Assembly (NCBI GenBank): GCA_947475295.1
Contig: CANJLF010000003.1
Coordinates: forward strand, 115,835-179,834
Length of the DNA: 64,000 nucleotides
Origin: Fidelibacterota bacterium
GTDB lineage: Bacteria; Pseudomonadota; Alphaproteobacteria; Rhodospirillales; Rhodospirillaceae
Direction: 5' to 3'
A program made the position numbers and the translations under genes. The notes beneath the pieces were generated by a model. The model had not been told where the DNA came from, made no database searches, and saw only the letters and a list, made by a program, of their open reading frames with translations. Shown here in pieces: positions 20,775 through 29,822 of the stretch (positions are counted from its first letter, which is position 1; each line of letters opens with the position of its first letter).

Positions 20775-20968
20775 AGTGTGTTCGAAGTCCTAGTGGTGAT
20801 TGCCGGTCCGGCGTGATGGGGGCTTTTACCCGATGGCCCGCTTAAGAACAATGCCCAGGACAGTCGGTAAGGGGGCCCCACTGACCCCTCTAAGCGCCTG
20901 GACCTAGGCGTTTTGTCACTAGCGGGAAGGCCCGGCTTGAGCCAGATTCCGGCTGTAAGGATCATGCC

Positions 20969-21973
20969 ATGATGTCCCGCGACCCGCGCGAGCCGGCCCT
21001 CATCTCCATCGTCGTCCCGGTCTTCAATGAAGAAGCCTCGGTGGACGCCCTGATTCCGCGCCTGTTCGGCCTCCTGGAGCGCGAGGGGCTGGCGGGCGAG
21101 GTCATCTGCGTCGACGACGGCAGCCGGGATACAAGCTGGGACAAGCTTATCGCCTGGCGCACGCGCTATCCCGCCCTCACCCTGGTCAGCCTGTCGCGCA
21201 ACTTCGGCAAAGAGATCGCCATCGCCGCCGGCCTCGATATCGCCGAGGGCAATGCCGTGATCCTCATGGACGGCGATTTGCAGCATCCGCCCGAGGTGAT
21301 TCCGGAGTTCCTGGCCCAGTGGCGCGCGGGCTACGACATCGCCTACGGCGTGCGCCGCAATCGCGATCACGACGGCGCGGCACGGCGCTGGCTCTCGCGC
21401 ACCTTCTACCGCCTGTTCAATACGGTCTCCAACACGCCCATTACACCCGACGCCGGCGACTTCCGGCTCATGGACCGCAAGGTCGTCGACGCCATTCGCC
21501 GTATGCGCGAGCGCGCGCGCTTCATGAAGGGGATTTATTCCTGGGTCGGCTTCAAAAGCGTGGCCGTGGAGTTCGACGTGACCGAACGCGTCGGCGGCAA
21601 AAGCTCGTTCTCGCCCGGCCGCCTGTTCACTTTAGCCTTCGACGGCATCCTGTCGTTCTCGACCGTGCCCTTGCGCATCGCCATGTATGCCGGCGCGAGC
21701 ATCGCCTTGGCCTCGATTGCCTTGGGCGCCTACTACCTGATCCGCACGCTGATCTACGGCATCGACGTGCCGGGCTTCGCCTCGATCATCGTCTCGACAC
21801 TCGCGCTGTCGGGCTTCACCATGCTGCAGCTGGGATTGATGGGGCTGTACCTGGGGCGCATCTACGATGAGGTCAAAGCGCGACCCCTATATCTCCTGCG
21901 CGAGATCGTCGGCAAGGCCGCAACCGAGTCCGTACACAGCCGCATTAAGGACATGAGCGACGTGGGTTCATGA
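20969..21973 (+). CDS. Family 2 glycosyltransferase (polyprenyl-phosphate hexose/hexosamine synthase, ArnC/GtrB-like)
   Basis: The 334-residue protein has a GT2 (DPM-synthase-like) domain: ISIVVPVFNEEASV, CVDDGSRDTSWD, SLSRNFGKEIAIAAGLD, the metal-binding ILMDGDLQHPPE, and DAGDFRLMDRKVVDAI. Two C-terminal membrane helices follow (about 235-260 and 275-300). Such enzymes load a sugar from a nucleotide donor onto undecaprenyl phosphate on the cytoplasmic face. AAGGA at 20957-20961 precedes ATG 20969. The stop overlaps the start of the deacetylase gene (ATGA), so the product is made with the next two proteins. The sugar is not identified by sequence; the deacetylase suggests an N-acetylhexosamine. 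Confidence 0.88.
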   Translation: MMSRDPREPALISIVVPVFNEEASVDALIPRLFGLLEREGLAGEVICVDDGSRDTSWDKLIAWRTRYPALTLVSLSRNFGKEIAIAAGLDIAEGNAVILMDGDLQHPPEVIPEFLAQWRAGYDIAYGVRRNRDHDGAARRWLSRTFYRLFNTVSNTPITPDAGDFRLMDRKVVDAIRRMRERARFMKGIYSWVGFKSVAVEFDVTERVGGKSSFSPGRLFTLAFDGILSFSTVPLRIAMYAGASIALASIALGAYYLIRTLIYGIDVPGFASIIVSTLALSGFTMLQLGLMGLYLGRIYDEVKARPLYLLREIVGKAATESVHSRIKDMSDVGS

Positions 21974-22806
21974 GTAAGGCGATCGTTCTCTGCGCCGACG
22001 ACTACGCCTTAAGTATTCCCGTCAGCCGCGCCATCCTTGATCTGGCCGCCAACCGCCGCATCTCGGCGTTGAGCTGCATGACGGCGTCGGCGCTGTGGCC
22101 CGTGCATGGGCCGTGGCTCGCGGAGGTGCGGGGCAACGTCGACATCGGCCTGCATATTACGTTGGTCGATGAAAGGCCTTTGACGGCCATGCCCAAGACC
22201 GCGCCGGGCGGCAAGCTTCCCGGTATCGCCGCGATGATCCGCAAGAGCTGTCTCGGCCAGCTGGACTTGGCCGAGATTGAGCGCGAAATCCGCGCGCAGT
22301 TACGCGCCTTCACGGCGGTGACGGGCGCGTCGCCGCAACATCTCGACGGCCATTTGCATACGCATGTGCTGCCCGGCATTCGCGATGTGGTGTTGAAGAT
22401 CGCCGGCGAGATTACGCCACGGCCCTGGCTGCGCAATATCTCGGACAGATTCTCGGTGATCCTGAAACGCGGCGTGGCGGTGCCCAAGGCGGCGTTCCTG
22501 TCCGCGCTGGGCCAGGGTTTCGCGCGGGCCGACGCACCCATGAATGATGGCTTCAGCGGCGTCTACGGGCTTTCGCCCACCGACGGCGAATACGGCGCGC
22601 TGTTCGAACATTTCATCGCGGACACTGCACAGCGCCATCTGATCCTCTGCCACCCCGGGACAGCGGAAGACAATGTCGCCCATGCTGATGGGCGCGCCAG
22701 CGAATATGCTTATCTCAAAAGCCCGGCCTTCCTGGCCGCGCTGGCGCGCCGCGATCTGCGCGTGGGCCGCTTCGCTGAAACGCTCTCTTCCAAAGCATTG
22801 GCATGA
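21970..22806 (+). CDS. YdjC/ChbG-family carbohydrate deacetylase (HpnK/NaxD-like)
   Basis: The 278-residue protein is a YdjC-type deacetylase. Metal and catalytic landmarks are CADDYALS near the N-terminus, the His of VDIGLHITLVDERP, and HLDGHLHTHVLPGI. Family members remove acetyl groups from N-acetylated sugars: ChbG on chitobiose, HpnK in hopanoid synthesis, NaxD on undecaprenyl-phosphate GalNAc. Tight coupling (four-base overlaps on both sides) between a polyprenyl-phosphate glycosyltransferase and an ArnT-like transferase favours a lipid-linked substrate, as for NaxD. No hopanoid genes are nearby. The exact sugar is inference. Confidence 0.86.
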   Translation: MSKAIVLCADDYALSIPVSRAILDLAANRRISALSCMTASALWPVHGPWLAEVRGNVDIGLHITLVDERPLTAMPKTAPGGKLPGIAAMIRKSCLGQLDLAEIEREIRAQLRAFTAVTGASPQHLDGHLHTHVLPGIRDVVLKIAGEITPRPWLRNISDRFSVILKRGVAVPKAAFLSALGQGFARADAPMNDGFSGVYGLSPTDGEYGALFEHFIADTAQRHLILCHPGTAEDNVAHADGRASEYAYLKSPAFLAALARRDLRVGRFAETLSSKALA

Positions 22807-24413
22807 CACCAGCTCACATCCTGGCTTGGCCGCGCGCTCTCGCCGGCGGCATATTCGCGGTGCTGGCGCTGGTCGTCCTCACGACCTTTCAGGATTACGG
22901 CATCTCCTGGGACGAGCAGCTGCAGAACACATACGGCAATATGCTGCTGGACTACTACACCACCGGATTTCAGGACCGATCGGCATTTTCCTACATCAAC
23001 CTGTTCCTCTACGGCGGCTTTTTTGACCTTGTGGCAGCCGTCGCCAATACCGTGTCGCCCTTCGGCGTCTACGAAACCCGCCATCTCATCGGCGGCCTCG
23101 TGTTCCTCGCGGGACTATACGGCGGCTGGAGGCTGGCCAAACTTCTGGCGGGCGAGCGCGCGGCGCTGGTTGCGCTGATCTGCCTGGCCACCACGCCGCT
23201 GCTTTATGGTCATGGCTTCATCAACCCGAAAGACAGCCCCCTCGCCTGGCTCGGCATCTGGACCACCTATTTCGCTTGCCGGATTTTGGGCGCGGAGGGT
23301 CTGCCGCCCTGGCGCATCATCGTGGGTTTTGCCGTAAGCCTCGGTCTCGTCATCGGCACGCGTGTTGTCGGCATCGTCTATCTCGACTATTTCGCCGTGG
23401 TGCTTGTGGTGGCCGCCATCGCCCGGCATTTCGACGGCGAGTCCTGGGGCGTCACGGCTGAGCGCTTTCGCGCCGGTGCGACGCGGCTTGCCGTGGCCAT
23501 AGCGCTGGCGACGGCGACCATGGCGCTGGTGTGGCCCTGGTCGGTGCAGCAGCCGCTCAATATTCTCGCCGCCTTCCGCGCCTTCGCGCATTTTGCATTT
23601 TATCCGCGCGTGCTTTGGAACGGCGAGCTGATCCCCGCCGACCATATGCCCCAGACCTACCTGCCGGGCCTGCTCGCACTGCAGCTGCCGGAATACGTGC
23701 TGCTGGGATTGATCGCCGCGGCGGTGTTCGGCGCCCTAGCATGGCGGCGGCGTATCGTCACGCTGTTCTCCGAGCCGCTGGCGCAGCAATACCTGTACGT
23801 GATCTTCACTTTCGCGGCACCCATCGCCGGATATCTGCTGCTGCATCCGACGGTCTACAATGGGCTCAGGCACTTCCTGTTCGCCGTGCCGCCCTTGGTG
23901 ATCCTGGGCGCTATCGGGCTTTATCGGCTGATCGTTGTGGCCGGACAGAAAAGCCGCGCCGCCGGCGTGGGGCTCAGCGTGCTGCTGGCGCTCGCACTCG
24001 CCCGGCAAAGCGTCCTGATGATCGGTCTGCACCCATACGAATATCTCGCCTATAACAGCTTCATCGGCGGGATCGCGGGCGCCGAAGAGCGCTTCGAGCT
24101 GGATTACTGGGGCACGTCGCTGGCCGCTTCAGCGCGGGGCTTGGGCGATGTCATCACCAGGGACCCGGCGTTCGGACTCAGCACCGGGGTCAAAGCCAAG
24201 GTCTTTGCTTGCGGCGACCGCACCTCGGCGGGATACGCGCTGCCCCCCGGCGCGGAGCTGACCGAAGTGCTAGCCGAGGCGGACTTCTATATGGGCATGA
24301 CTGGCGTGCACTGCCAGGAGCCCATCGACAAGCCCTATCGCACCGTGGTCGAGGTGAAACGGCTGGGCGTGACGATCGGCTATGTGCGCGATTTGCGGCC
24401 CCTCACGCCTTAG
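22803..24413 (+). CDS. ArnT-like GT-C family glycosyltransferase (PMT_2/GT39-83 superfamily)
   Basis: A 536-residue polytopic membrane protein with about ten helices. The first periplasmic loop carries YGISWDEQLQNTYGN, whose Asp-Glu is the catalytic-loop signature of PMT/ArnT-type GT-C enzymes, and LATTPLLYGHGFINPKDSP is the second conserved loop. These enzymes use a polyprenyl-phosphate sugar and attach it to an acceptor on the periplasmic side. As the last gene of the overlapping trio it should use the deacetylated lipid-linked sugar made by the first two; acceptor candidates are lipid A phosphate or another envelope glycan. The C-terminal ~130 residues are a soluble domain. Confidence 0.82.
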   Translation: MTPAHILAWPRALAGGIFAVLALVVLTTFQDYGISWDEQLQNTYGNMLLDYYTTGFQDRSAFSYINLFLYGGFFDLVAAVANTVSPFGVYETRHLIGGLVFLAGLYGGWRLAKLLAGERAALVALICLATTPLLYGHGFINPKDSPLAWLGIWTTYFACRILGAEGLPPWRIIVGFAVSLGLVIGTRVVGIVYLDYFAVVLVVAAIARHFDGESWGVTAERFRAGATRLAVAIALATATMALVWPWSVQQPLNILAAFRAFAHFAFYPRVLWNGELIPADHMPQTYLPGLLALQLPEYVLLGLIAAAVFGALAWRRRIVTLFSEPLAQQYLYVIFTFAAPIAGYLLLHPTVYNGLRHFLFAVPPLVILGAIGLYRLIVVAGQKSRAAGVGLSVLLALALARQSVLMIGLHPYEYLAYNSFIGGIAGAEERFELDYWGTSLAASARGLGDVITRDPAFGLSTGVKAKVFACGDRTSAGYALPPGAELTEVLAEADFYMGMTGVHCQEPIDKPYRTVVEVKRLGVTIGYVRDLRPLTP

Positions 24414-24563
24414 CTAGGCCTTAAGCTTTACCAATGCGCGGCGGACGGCGCCGTGAACTTCCGCGACGACATCTACCGCCGCGACATGCCGCTGGCCGAA
24501 GCTTTGGGAAACAAGCCGTCCGACGCCGCCCCCACCGTAAAACAGAATTTCGCCCAGAACTAG
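24414..24563 (+). pseudogene. Possible 3' remnant of an unidentified gene
   Basis: After the stop of the ArnT-like gene, the same frame reads on for 49 codons to TAG 24561-24563 with GC-rich third positions like real genes here (YQCAADGAVNFRDDIYRRD, then MPLAEALGNKPSDAA). It has no plausible start codon with ribosome binding site. It could be the tail of a lost gene that once preceded purE, or chance. I do not recognise the family. Confidence 0.25.
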
Positions 24564-24648
24564 GCACGAAACCGTTCGCTGCTCGCTTGCTGCCTTCCGG
24601 CCCCTCGGATACAGTCGGACCCTTCGCGAAACGCCCCGGGGGTCTGGC

Positions 24649-25233
24649 ATGGGCAAGACGGCGAAAGCCGCAAAAACGAAATCAAAAAGCCCGAAGAGCC
24701 TGAGCAAGGCCGAGAAGACGCCGACCAAATGGGGCACTAAGCCCCTGGTCGGGATCATCATGGGAAGCAACTCGGACTGGGACACCATGCGCCATACGGC
24801 GGCGGTGCTCTTGGATTTGCGCGTGCCCTTCGAAGCCCGTGTCGTCTCGGCCCATCGCACGCCCAATCGCCTCTATAAATACGCCGCCGAAGCAGAAGAC
24901 CGCGGCTTCCAGGTGATTGTCGCCGGCGCTGGCGGCGCCGCGCACTTACCGGGCATGACCGCCTCCATGACGATTTTGCCGGTGCTGGGTGTTCCGGTCG
25001 AAAGCAAAGCCCTCAAGGGTCTGGACAGCTTGCTGTCGATCGCGCAAATGCCCGGCGGCATTCCGGTCGGCACGCTAGCGATCGGCAAAGCCGGCGCCAA
25101 AAACGCCGGACTGCTGGCGGCGGCGATCCTCGCACTCAATGACCCTGCCCTGACCAAACGCTTGGGCAACTGGCGCAGCGCGCAGACGGCCAGTGTCGGC
25201 AAAAATCCCGTCGATAAAAAGCCTTCGGCTTAA
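24649..25233 (+). CDS. purE: N5-carboxyaminoimidazole ribonucleotide mutase
   Basis: PurE converts N5-CAIR to CAIR in purine synthesis. From about residue 33 on the sequence is a standard class I Pur[33 protein letters not shown] with the catalytic His, [30 protein letters not shown], and [20 protein letters not shown]. The first ~32 residues are an extra Lys/Ser/Thr-rich tail ([20 protein letters not shown]) not needed for the fold and unusual for PurE; an internal ATG at 24760 would delete the tail but also cut strand 1, so the long form is likely real. purK follows after 21 bases. Confidence 0.94.
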   Translation: MGKTAKAAKTKSKSPKSLSKAEKTPTKWGTKPLVGIIMGSNSDWDTMRHTAAVLLDLRVPFEARVVSAHRTPNRLYKYAAEAEDRGFQVIVAGAGGAAHLPGMTASMTILPVLGVPVESKALKGLDSLLSIAQMPGGIPVGTLAIGKAGAKNAGLLAAAILALNDPALTKRLGNWRSAQTASVGKNPVDKKPSA

Positions 25234-25254
25234 AGCCCGCACCCTTTTGAGTTC

Positions 25255-26358
25255 ATGATGCATCGTCTTTCGCCCGGCGCGACCATTGGAATCCTCGGCA
25301 ACGGCCAACTGGGCCGTATGCTGTGCCTGTCGGCGGCGCGCCTTGGTTACCGCACGCATGTTTTCGGACCCGAGGCCGATAGCCCGGCGGAACAGGTGGC
25401 GAGTGTTTCCACCGTCGCCGCCTATACCGACGAAGCCTCACTCGCGGCCTTTTCCGCCGCCGTCGACGCCGTGACTTTCGAATTCGAGAATGTGCCGGCG
25501 GCCGCGGCGGCTTTTCTCGCCGCCCATACCAGGGTGCGCCCGTCGTGGCGCGCGCTGGAAGTCTGCCAGGACCGCACCAAGGAAAAACAATTCTTCGCCA
25601 GCATAAATGCCGCGACGCCGCCGTGGCAGCCGGTGAACGCGCTCGACGACCTGAAGGCCGCCTTGACCAAAATCAATCCCCCGGCGGTCTTAAAGACCGC
25701 GCGCCTGGGTTACGACGGCAAAGGTCAGGCAAAGGTTCTGATCGCCGGCGATGCCGACGCCGCCTGGTCGACCGTGACCGGCGGCAAGCCGCCCGCCCCC
25801 AACGGCACCTTCGCCGTGCTGGAAGGCTTCGTCGATTTTGCTTGCGAGATTTCAGTGATCGCCGCGCGCGGCCAGGACGGCAAGATCGTCTGCTTCGAGC
25901 CGGCGGAGAATGTTCACGCCAACCACATGCTGGCGACCTCGACCGTGCCCGCGCGTATCAACGCCGCGACGGCGGCGGCGGCCACTGACATCGCCACCCG
26001 CGCCGCCAAAGCGCTCGACCTTGTGGGCCTCCTGGCCATGGAGATGTTTGTCACTGCTGACGGCAAGCTGCTGTGCAACGAGATGGCGCCCCGGCCGCAC
26101 AATTCCGGCCACTGGACTCAAGACGCCTGCGGCACCGATCAATTCGAGCAGTTGATCCGGGCGGTAGCCGGCTTGCCCTTGGTGGACCCGGCCCGCCATG
26201 CCGATGTGGTCATGCGCAATTTGGTCGGCGCGGACGTGAACAACCTGGACGGCTACCTCGCCGATCCCGCCGCCCATATCCATCTTTACGGCAAGGCCGA
26301 GGCCCGCCCAGGCCGCAAGATGGGCCACGTCAATATCCTGCGGCCCAAAAGCAGCTAG
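25255..26358 (+). CDS. purK: 5-(carboxyamino)imidazole ribonucleotide synthase
   Basis: PurK is the ATP-grasp enzyme that makes N5-CAIR from AIR and bicarbonate, the substrate of PurE. The 367-residue protein has the N-terminal domain GATIGILGNGQLGRML, the FEFENVPAAA segment, and the ATP-grasp core PAVLKTARLGYDGKGQ, VLEGFVDFACEISVI, ENVHANHML and CNEMAPRPHNSGHWT (metal-binding). It follows purE by 21 bases on the same strand, the classical order. Confidence 0.95.
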   Translation: MMHRLSPGATIGILGNGQLGRMLCLSAARLGYRTHVFGPEADSPAEQVASVSTVAAYTDEASLAAFSAAVDAVTFEFENVPAAAAAFLAAHTRVRPSWRALEVCQDRTKEKQFFASINAATPPWQPVNALDDLKAALTKINPPAVLKTARLGYDGKGQAKVLIAGDADAAWSTVTGGKPPAPNGTFAVLEGFVDFACEISVIAARGQDGKIVCFEPAENVHANHMLATSTVPARINAATAAAATDIATRAAKALDLVGLLAMEMFVTADGKLLCNEMAPRPHNSGHWTQDACGTDQFEQLIRAVAGLPLVDPARHADVVMRNLVGADVNNLDGYLADPAAHIHLYGKAEARPGRKMGHVNILRPKSS

Positions 26359-26415
26359 ATACCCATCCTTCGCCATTTGCGCTAACCTCAGTGCTCAGCC
26401 TATGGGGGAGGGCCA

Positions 26416-26838
26416 ATGACGATCTCTGGCGTTGCGCTTTTGGCGCTCTGTACGCTCGTCGGCACCTTGCTCGGCGATTTCCTGGGCATAGCGCTAGATG
26501 TCCAAGCAAACGTCGGCGGGGTGGGTCTGGCCATGCTGCTTCTGGTCACCGCGCGGGTCTATCTGCACCGCGCCGGAAGACTGAGCGACGGCGTGAAGCT
26601 GGGCGTGGGTTTCTGGGCCGCGCTTTATATTCCCATCGTCGTCGCCATGGCGGCCACGCAAAACGTGGTGGCGGCCGTAGAAGGCGGTCCCATGGTGCTT
26701 GTCGCCGGCACACTCACTGTTCTTCTGAACTTCGTGGTGTTCGGCGTCATAAGCCGCTCGGGGCCCCGCCAGGAAACCATGGACGAGATCGAAGCCCGCG
26801 AACTTGCCGCGCGCACCGCCGGGATCCCAAAACTATGA
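26416..26838 (+). CDS. madL: Malonate transporter subunit MadL
   Basis: A 140-residue membrane protein with about four helices: GVALLALCTLVGTLLGDFLG, VGGVGLAMLLLVTARVYL, KLGVGFWAALYIPIVVAMAA and a last helix before the charged end RQETMDEIEARELAAR. This pattern, together with an overlapping madM, identifies MadL, one of two subunits of the sodium-coupled malonate carrier. GGGGGAGGG at 26404-26412 is a strong ribosome binding site. Malonate decarboxylase genes, usual partners of madLM, are not in the window. Confidence 0.88.
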   Translation: MTISGVALLALCTLVGTLLGDFLGIALDVQANVGGVGLAMLLLVTARVYLHRAGRLSDGVKLGVGFWAALYIPIVVAMAATQNVVAAVEGGPMVLVAGTLTVLLNFVVFGVISRSGPRQETMDEIEARELAARTAGIPKL

Positions 26839-27605
26839 TCGACATGTTCACCCGCCTCGGCACAGCCGAAGGCCTGATCATCGCCTTTGCGACCATCGGC
26901 GTGATCATGTGGGTGTCATACCCTCTGTCGCGCTATTTGAGTTTCGGGCGCATTCACGGCTCCGCCATCGCCATCATGATCGGCCTGGCCTTGGCTTTCG
27001 TTGGCGGCACCATGACCGGCGGACAGAGAGGTCTCGCCGACATTCCATTTTTCGCGGGTGTCGGCCTGATGGGCGGCGCCATGCTGCGTGACTTTGCCAT
27101 CGTCGCCACGGCCTTTGAAGTTGATGTGGCGCACGCGAAGAAAGCCGGGGTCATCGGCGCGGTGGCGCTGGTGATCGGCACCATTCTGCCGTTTATCGTC
27201 GGCGTGCTCGCGGGCCTTGCCTTTGGCTATCGGGATGCCGTGTCCCTCACCACACTGGGCGCCGGCGCGGTGACTTACATCGTCGGCCCGGTCACGGGCA
27301 CCGCCATTGGCGCCTCATCGCCGGTGATCGCGCTTTCGATTGCCATCGGCGTTCTCAAGGCGGTGATCGTGATGATTGTCACGCCTATCGTCGCACCGCT
27401 CGTTCGCCTCGACAATCCGCGTGCGGCGATGATCTTCGGCGGCATCACAGGCACCGTCAGCGGCGTCAGCGGCGGTCTTGCCGCAACGGATCGGCGGCTG
27501 GTTCCCTATGGCTCTCTGACCGCCACCTTTCATACCGGCTTCGGCTGTCTGGTAGCACCATCAATTCTGTTTTTTATTGTCCGCCTATTCACCCAAGGGG
27601 AATAA
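26835..27605 (+). CDS. madM: Malonate transporter subunit MadM
   Basis: Starting at ATG 26835, which overlaps the madL stop by four bases, the 256-residue product is a polytopic membrane protein of the MadM family: VIMWVSYPLSRYLSFGRIHGSA, AIMIGLALAFVGGTMTGGQRG, ADIPFFAGVGLMGGAMLRDFAIV, and the C-terminal ISGTVSG-like block that here reads GGITGTVSGVSGGLAATDRR. The same frame is open far upstream through purK, but the overlap start fits both the family length and translational coupling. It pairs with MadL to import malonate. Confidence 0.88.
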   Translation: MIDMFTRLGTAEGLIIAFATIGVIMWVSYPLSRYLSFGRIHGSAIAIMIGLALAFVGGTMTGGQRGLADIPFFAGVGLMGGAMLRDFAIVATAFEVDVAHAKKAGVIGAVALVIGTILPFIVGVLAGLAFGYRDAVSLTTLGAGAVTYIVGPVTGTAIGASSPVIALSIAIGVLKAVIVMIVTPIVAPLVRLDNPRAAMIFGGITGTVSGVSGGLAATDRRLVPYGSLTATFHTGFGCLVAPSILFFIVRLFTQGE

Positions 27606-27609
27606 GTCC

Positions 27610-29814
27610 ATGAAAACAGCAGTCAGCGTTCTGGCAATGGCCGTGCTTCTGACCGCCTGCGGAAAGAACGACGCGCCCAAGGCTGCTGGCGTCATTGATC
27701 AGTTCGAAGTTGTCTCGACGACGGATGCCTATGGCGGCGCGACGCCGGCCGGTGCCGCCGGGCCCTATACGGTGATCGCGGGAATTGTCCATGGCAAGCT
27801 CAACCCCATGCATCCCGACAACGCCGGCATTGTCGATATCGCCAACGCGCCGGTCGATGCCGATGGTTACGTGGATTACACCACCGACGTTCTGATCCTG
27901 CGGCCGAAGACGGCCGCCAATGCGCGCCGCGTGCTGTTTTACGACGTGGTCAACCGCGGCCGAGCAGCTGGTCTGGGGAGCTATATCGGGGGCGGTAATC
28001 CGGCCGGCGGCGAGGCGCCCGACGACACCTACCCGTCGCTGCTGCGCCAAGGCTACACCATCGTCTGGAGCGGCTGGCAGTCCGACATCCCGCAAACCGG
28101 CGCCGGCGACACCAAGCCTATCGGCACGCGGTTCCCGGTCGCCAAAAACAAGGACGGCACGTCCATCACCGGCCTCGCGCGTGAGGAATTTGTCCAGGAC
28201 TTCGGCAGCGACGGGGCCACAAGTCCGACCATCGCGCTCACCTATCCGCCCGCGTCAATGACGGATAAATCCGAGGTGGTTTTTACGGCGCGTCAGTCCT
28301 GGCTCAATGCGGCGGGCCAAGCCGACTACAGGGCTCCCTCCGTGCCGGTGACGGAATGGTCCTATGTGACCAGCGAAAGCGGCCAAGTGGGCGTACAATT
28401 TTCGCCGCCGGCTTCTGTTCCCGGCCCCGGCGGCACGCGCGTGCCCGCCGATGCCGGCACGATCTACGACTTCGTCTATCGCGCCAAGGATCCGGTCGTC
28501 GCAGGTATCGGCTTTGCCGCCGTGCGCGATCTGATTACCTTTTTGAAGACGGCTGATGCCGATGCGAAAGGCAAACCCAATCCGCTGGCCGACATGAAGA
28601 AGGCGGTCTGCGCCGTCGGCAGCGACTGCCCCGCCAGTCCCAAAACAAACTTCGATGTCGCTATCGGCGAAGGGATTTCGCAATCGGGCCGCTATATGCG
28701 CGACTTCCTGTACCTCGGCTTCAACAAGGATTCCGCCGGCGGGAAAGTATTCGACGGCATGATGCCGGTCATCCCCGCCTCGCGGCGCACCTGGGTGAAT
28801 GAGCGCTTCTCCCAGGCCGGACGCTGGTCGAAGCAACATGAAGATCATTGGATGCCAGGCGATCAATTCCCGTTCACCTATGCGGTGATCACGGACCCCG
28901 TCAGCGGGACAACCGACGGCCTGATGAAAAAGTGCGGCGAGAGCAACACCTGTCCGAAGATCATGCAGATCGACGGCAGTTATGAATGGTGGGGCGGCCG
29001 CGCTTCCTTGGTTGTAACGGACGGCGCCGGCCACGACCTCACGCTTCCGGAAAACGTGCGCTACTACCTCGTCGCCGGCACGCAGCATGGCGGCGGGGCG
29101 GGTATAGGCAGCGGCGTCATGACGCAGCCTAAAGACCGCATATGCCAATTCGCCGGAAGCCCGGTTGCCCTGAGAACAATTCCGCGCGCGCTGGTCCCGG
29201 CTCTGGAAAACTGGATCGTAAATGGGACAGCGCCGCCGGCGTCTCAATATCCAACCATCGCATCGGGAAACATGGTTGACCCCACGCCCACGGCGATGGG
29301 CTTTCCCAATCTGTCGGCGATCACCGTACCCGATGGAGCCGATGCCACGCCGGTTGCCGTGAGCCTGAACGGCGTTGGTCTGGCGAACCAGATCTATGTC
29401 ACCAACTATCAAGGCCCCACCCCGGCGGTTGACCTCGGCAAGAGCTACAAGGTGCTCGTGCCCAAGGTCGACGCCAACGGCAACGAGACCTCGGGCATTT
29501 TGACGCCGGAAGTGGCCGTCCCCTTGGCGACCTATACCGGGTGGAATGTCCGCACCGCCGGCCACGCTGTCGGTGAAGGTTGTACTTCTAATGGAATGGC
29601 GTTGCCTTTTGCCGTCAGCAAATCCGCCAAGGCCGCAACGGACTCGCGGGCGACATTGGCCGACCTTTACAGCGGCCGGGCCGACTATGCGGCGAAGGTA
29701 GGCGCCGCCGCTGACGCCCTGGTCAAGGCGGGCCTCTTGTCCGATCTCGATGCCACCCATCTGTATAAGGCCGATGCTGCGAAGGTTTCGCCGGCGTTGA
29801 TCGCAGCACCTTAA
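27610..29814 (+). CDS. Large lipoprotein of the alpha/beta-hydrolase-domain family (PF20091-like)
   Basis: From ATG 27610 the product has 734 residues. MKTAVSVLAMAVLLTACGK is a lipoprotein signal with lipobox LTAC, so it should be membrane-anchored and face the periplasm. The body resembles the uncharacterised alpha/beta hydrolase domain proteins: GVIDQFEV at the start, DVVNRGRAA, a nucleophile-type GEGISQSGRYMRDFL (G-x-S-x-G-like SQSGR), VAGTQHGGG with a likely catalytic His, and QYPTIA near the end. Substrate unknown; ester or polyester cleavage is a family-level guess. It starts four bases after madM and could be cotranscribed, but a link to malonate is not shown. Confidence 0.75.
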   Translation: MKTAVSVLAMAVLLTACGKNDAPKAAGVIDQFEVVSTTDAYGGATPAGAAGPYTVIAGIVHGKLNPMHPDNAGIVDIANAPVDADGYVDYTTDVLILRPKTAANARRVLFYDVVNRGRAAGLGSYIGGGNPAGGEAPDDTYPSLLRQGYTIVWSGWQSDIPQTGAGDTKPIGTRFPVAKNKDGTSITGLAREEFVQDFGSDGATSPTIALTYPPASMTDKSEVVFTARQSWLNAAGQADYRAPSVPVTEWSYVTSESGQVGVQFSPPASVPGPGGTRVPADAGTIYDFVYRAKDPVVAGIGFAAVRDLITFLKTADADAKGKPNPLADMKKAVCAVGSDCPASPKTNFDVAIGEGISQSGRYMRDFLYLGFNKDSAGGKVFDGMMPVIPASRRTWVNERFSQAGRWSKQHEDHWMPGDQFPFTYAVITDPVSGTTDGLMKKCGESNTCPKIMQIDGSYEWWGGRASLVVTDGAGHDLTLPENVRYYLVAGTQHGGGAGIGSGVMTQPKDRICQFAGSPVALRTIPRALVPALENWIVNGTAPPASQYPTIASGNMVDPTPTAMGFPNLSAITVPDGADATPVAVSLNGVGLANQIYVTNYQGPTPAVDLGKSYKVLVPKVDANGNETSGILTPEVAVPLATYTGWNVRTAGHAVGEGCTSNGMALPFAVSKSAKAATDSRATLADLYSGRADYAAKVGAAADALVKAGLLSDLDATHLYKADAAKVSPALIAAP

Positions 29815-29822
29815 CAAAAGAA

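Noticed and set aside
20893..20914. Small hairpin with TTTT before the glycosyltransferase gene
   Set aside because: Stem of about 8 pairs on the plus strand with no upstream plus-strand gene; too weak to call a terminator or attenuator.
26073..26834. Upstream extension of the madM frame through purK and madL
   Set aside because: It overlaps two genes entirely; the ATG at 26835 overlapping the madL stop gives the family length.
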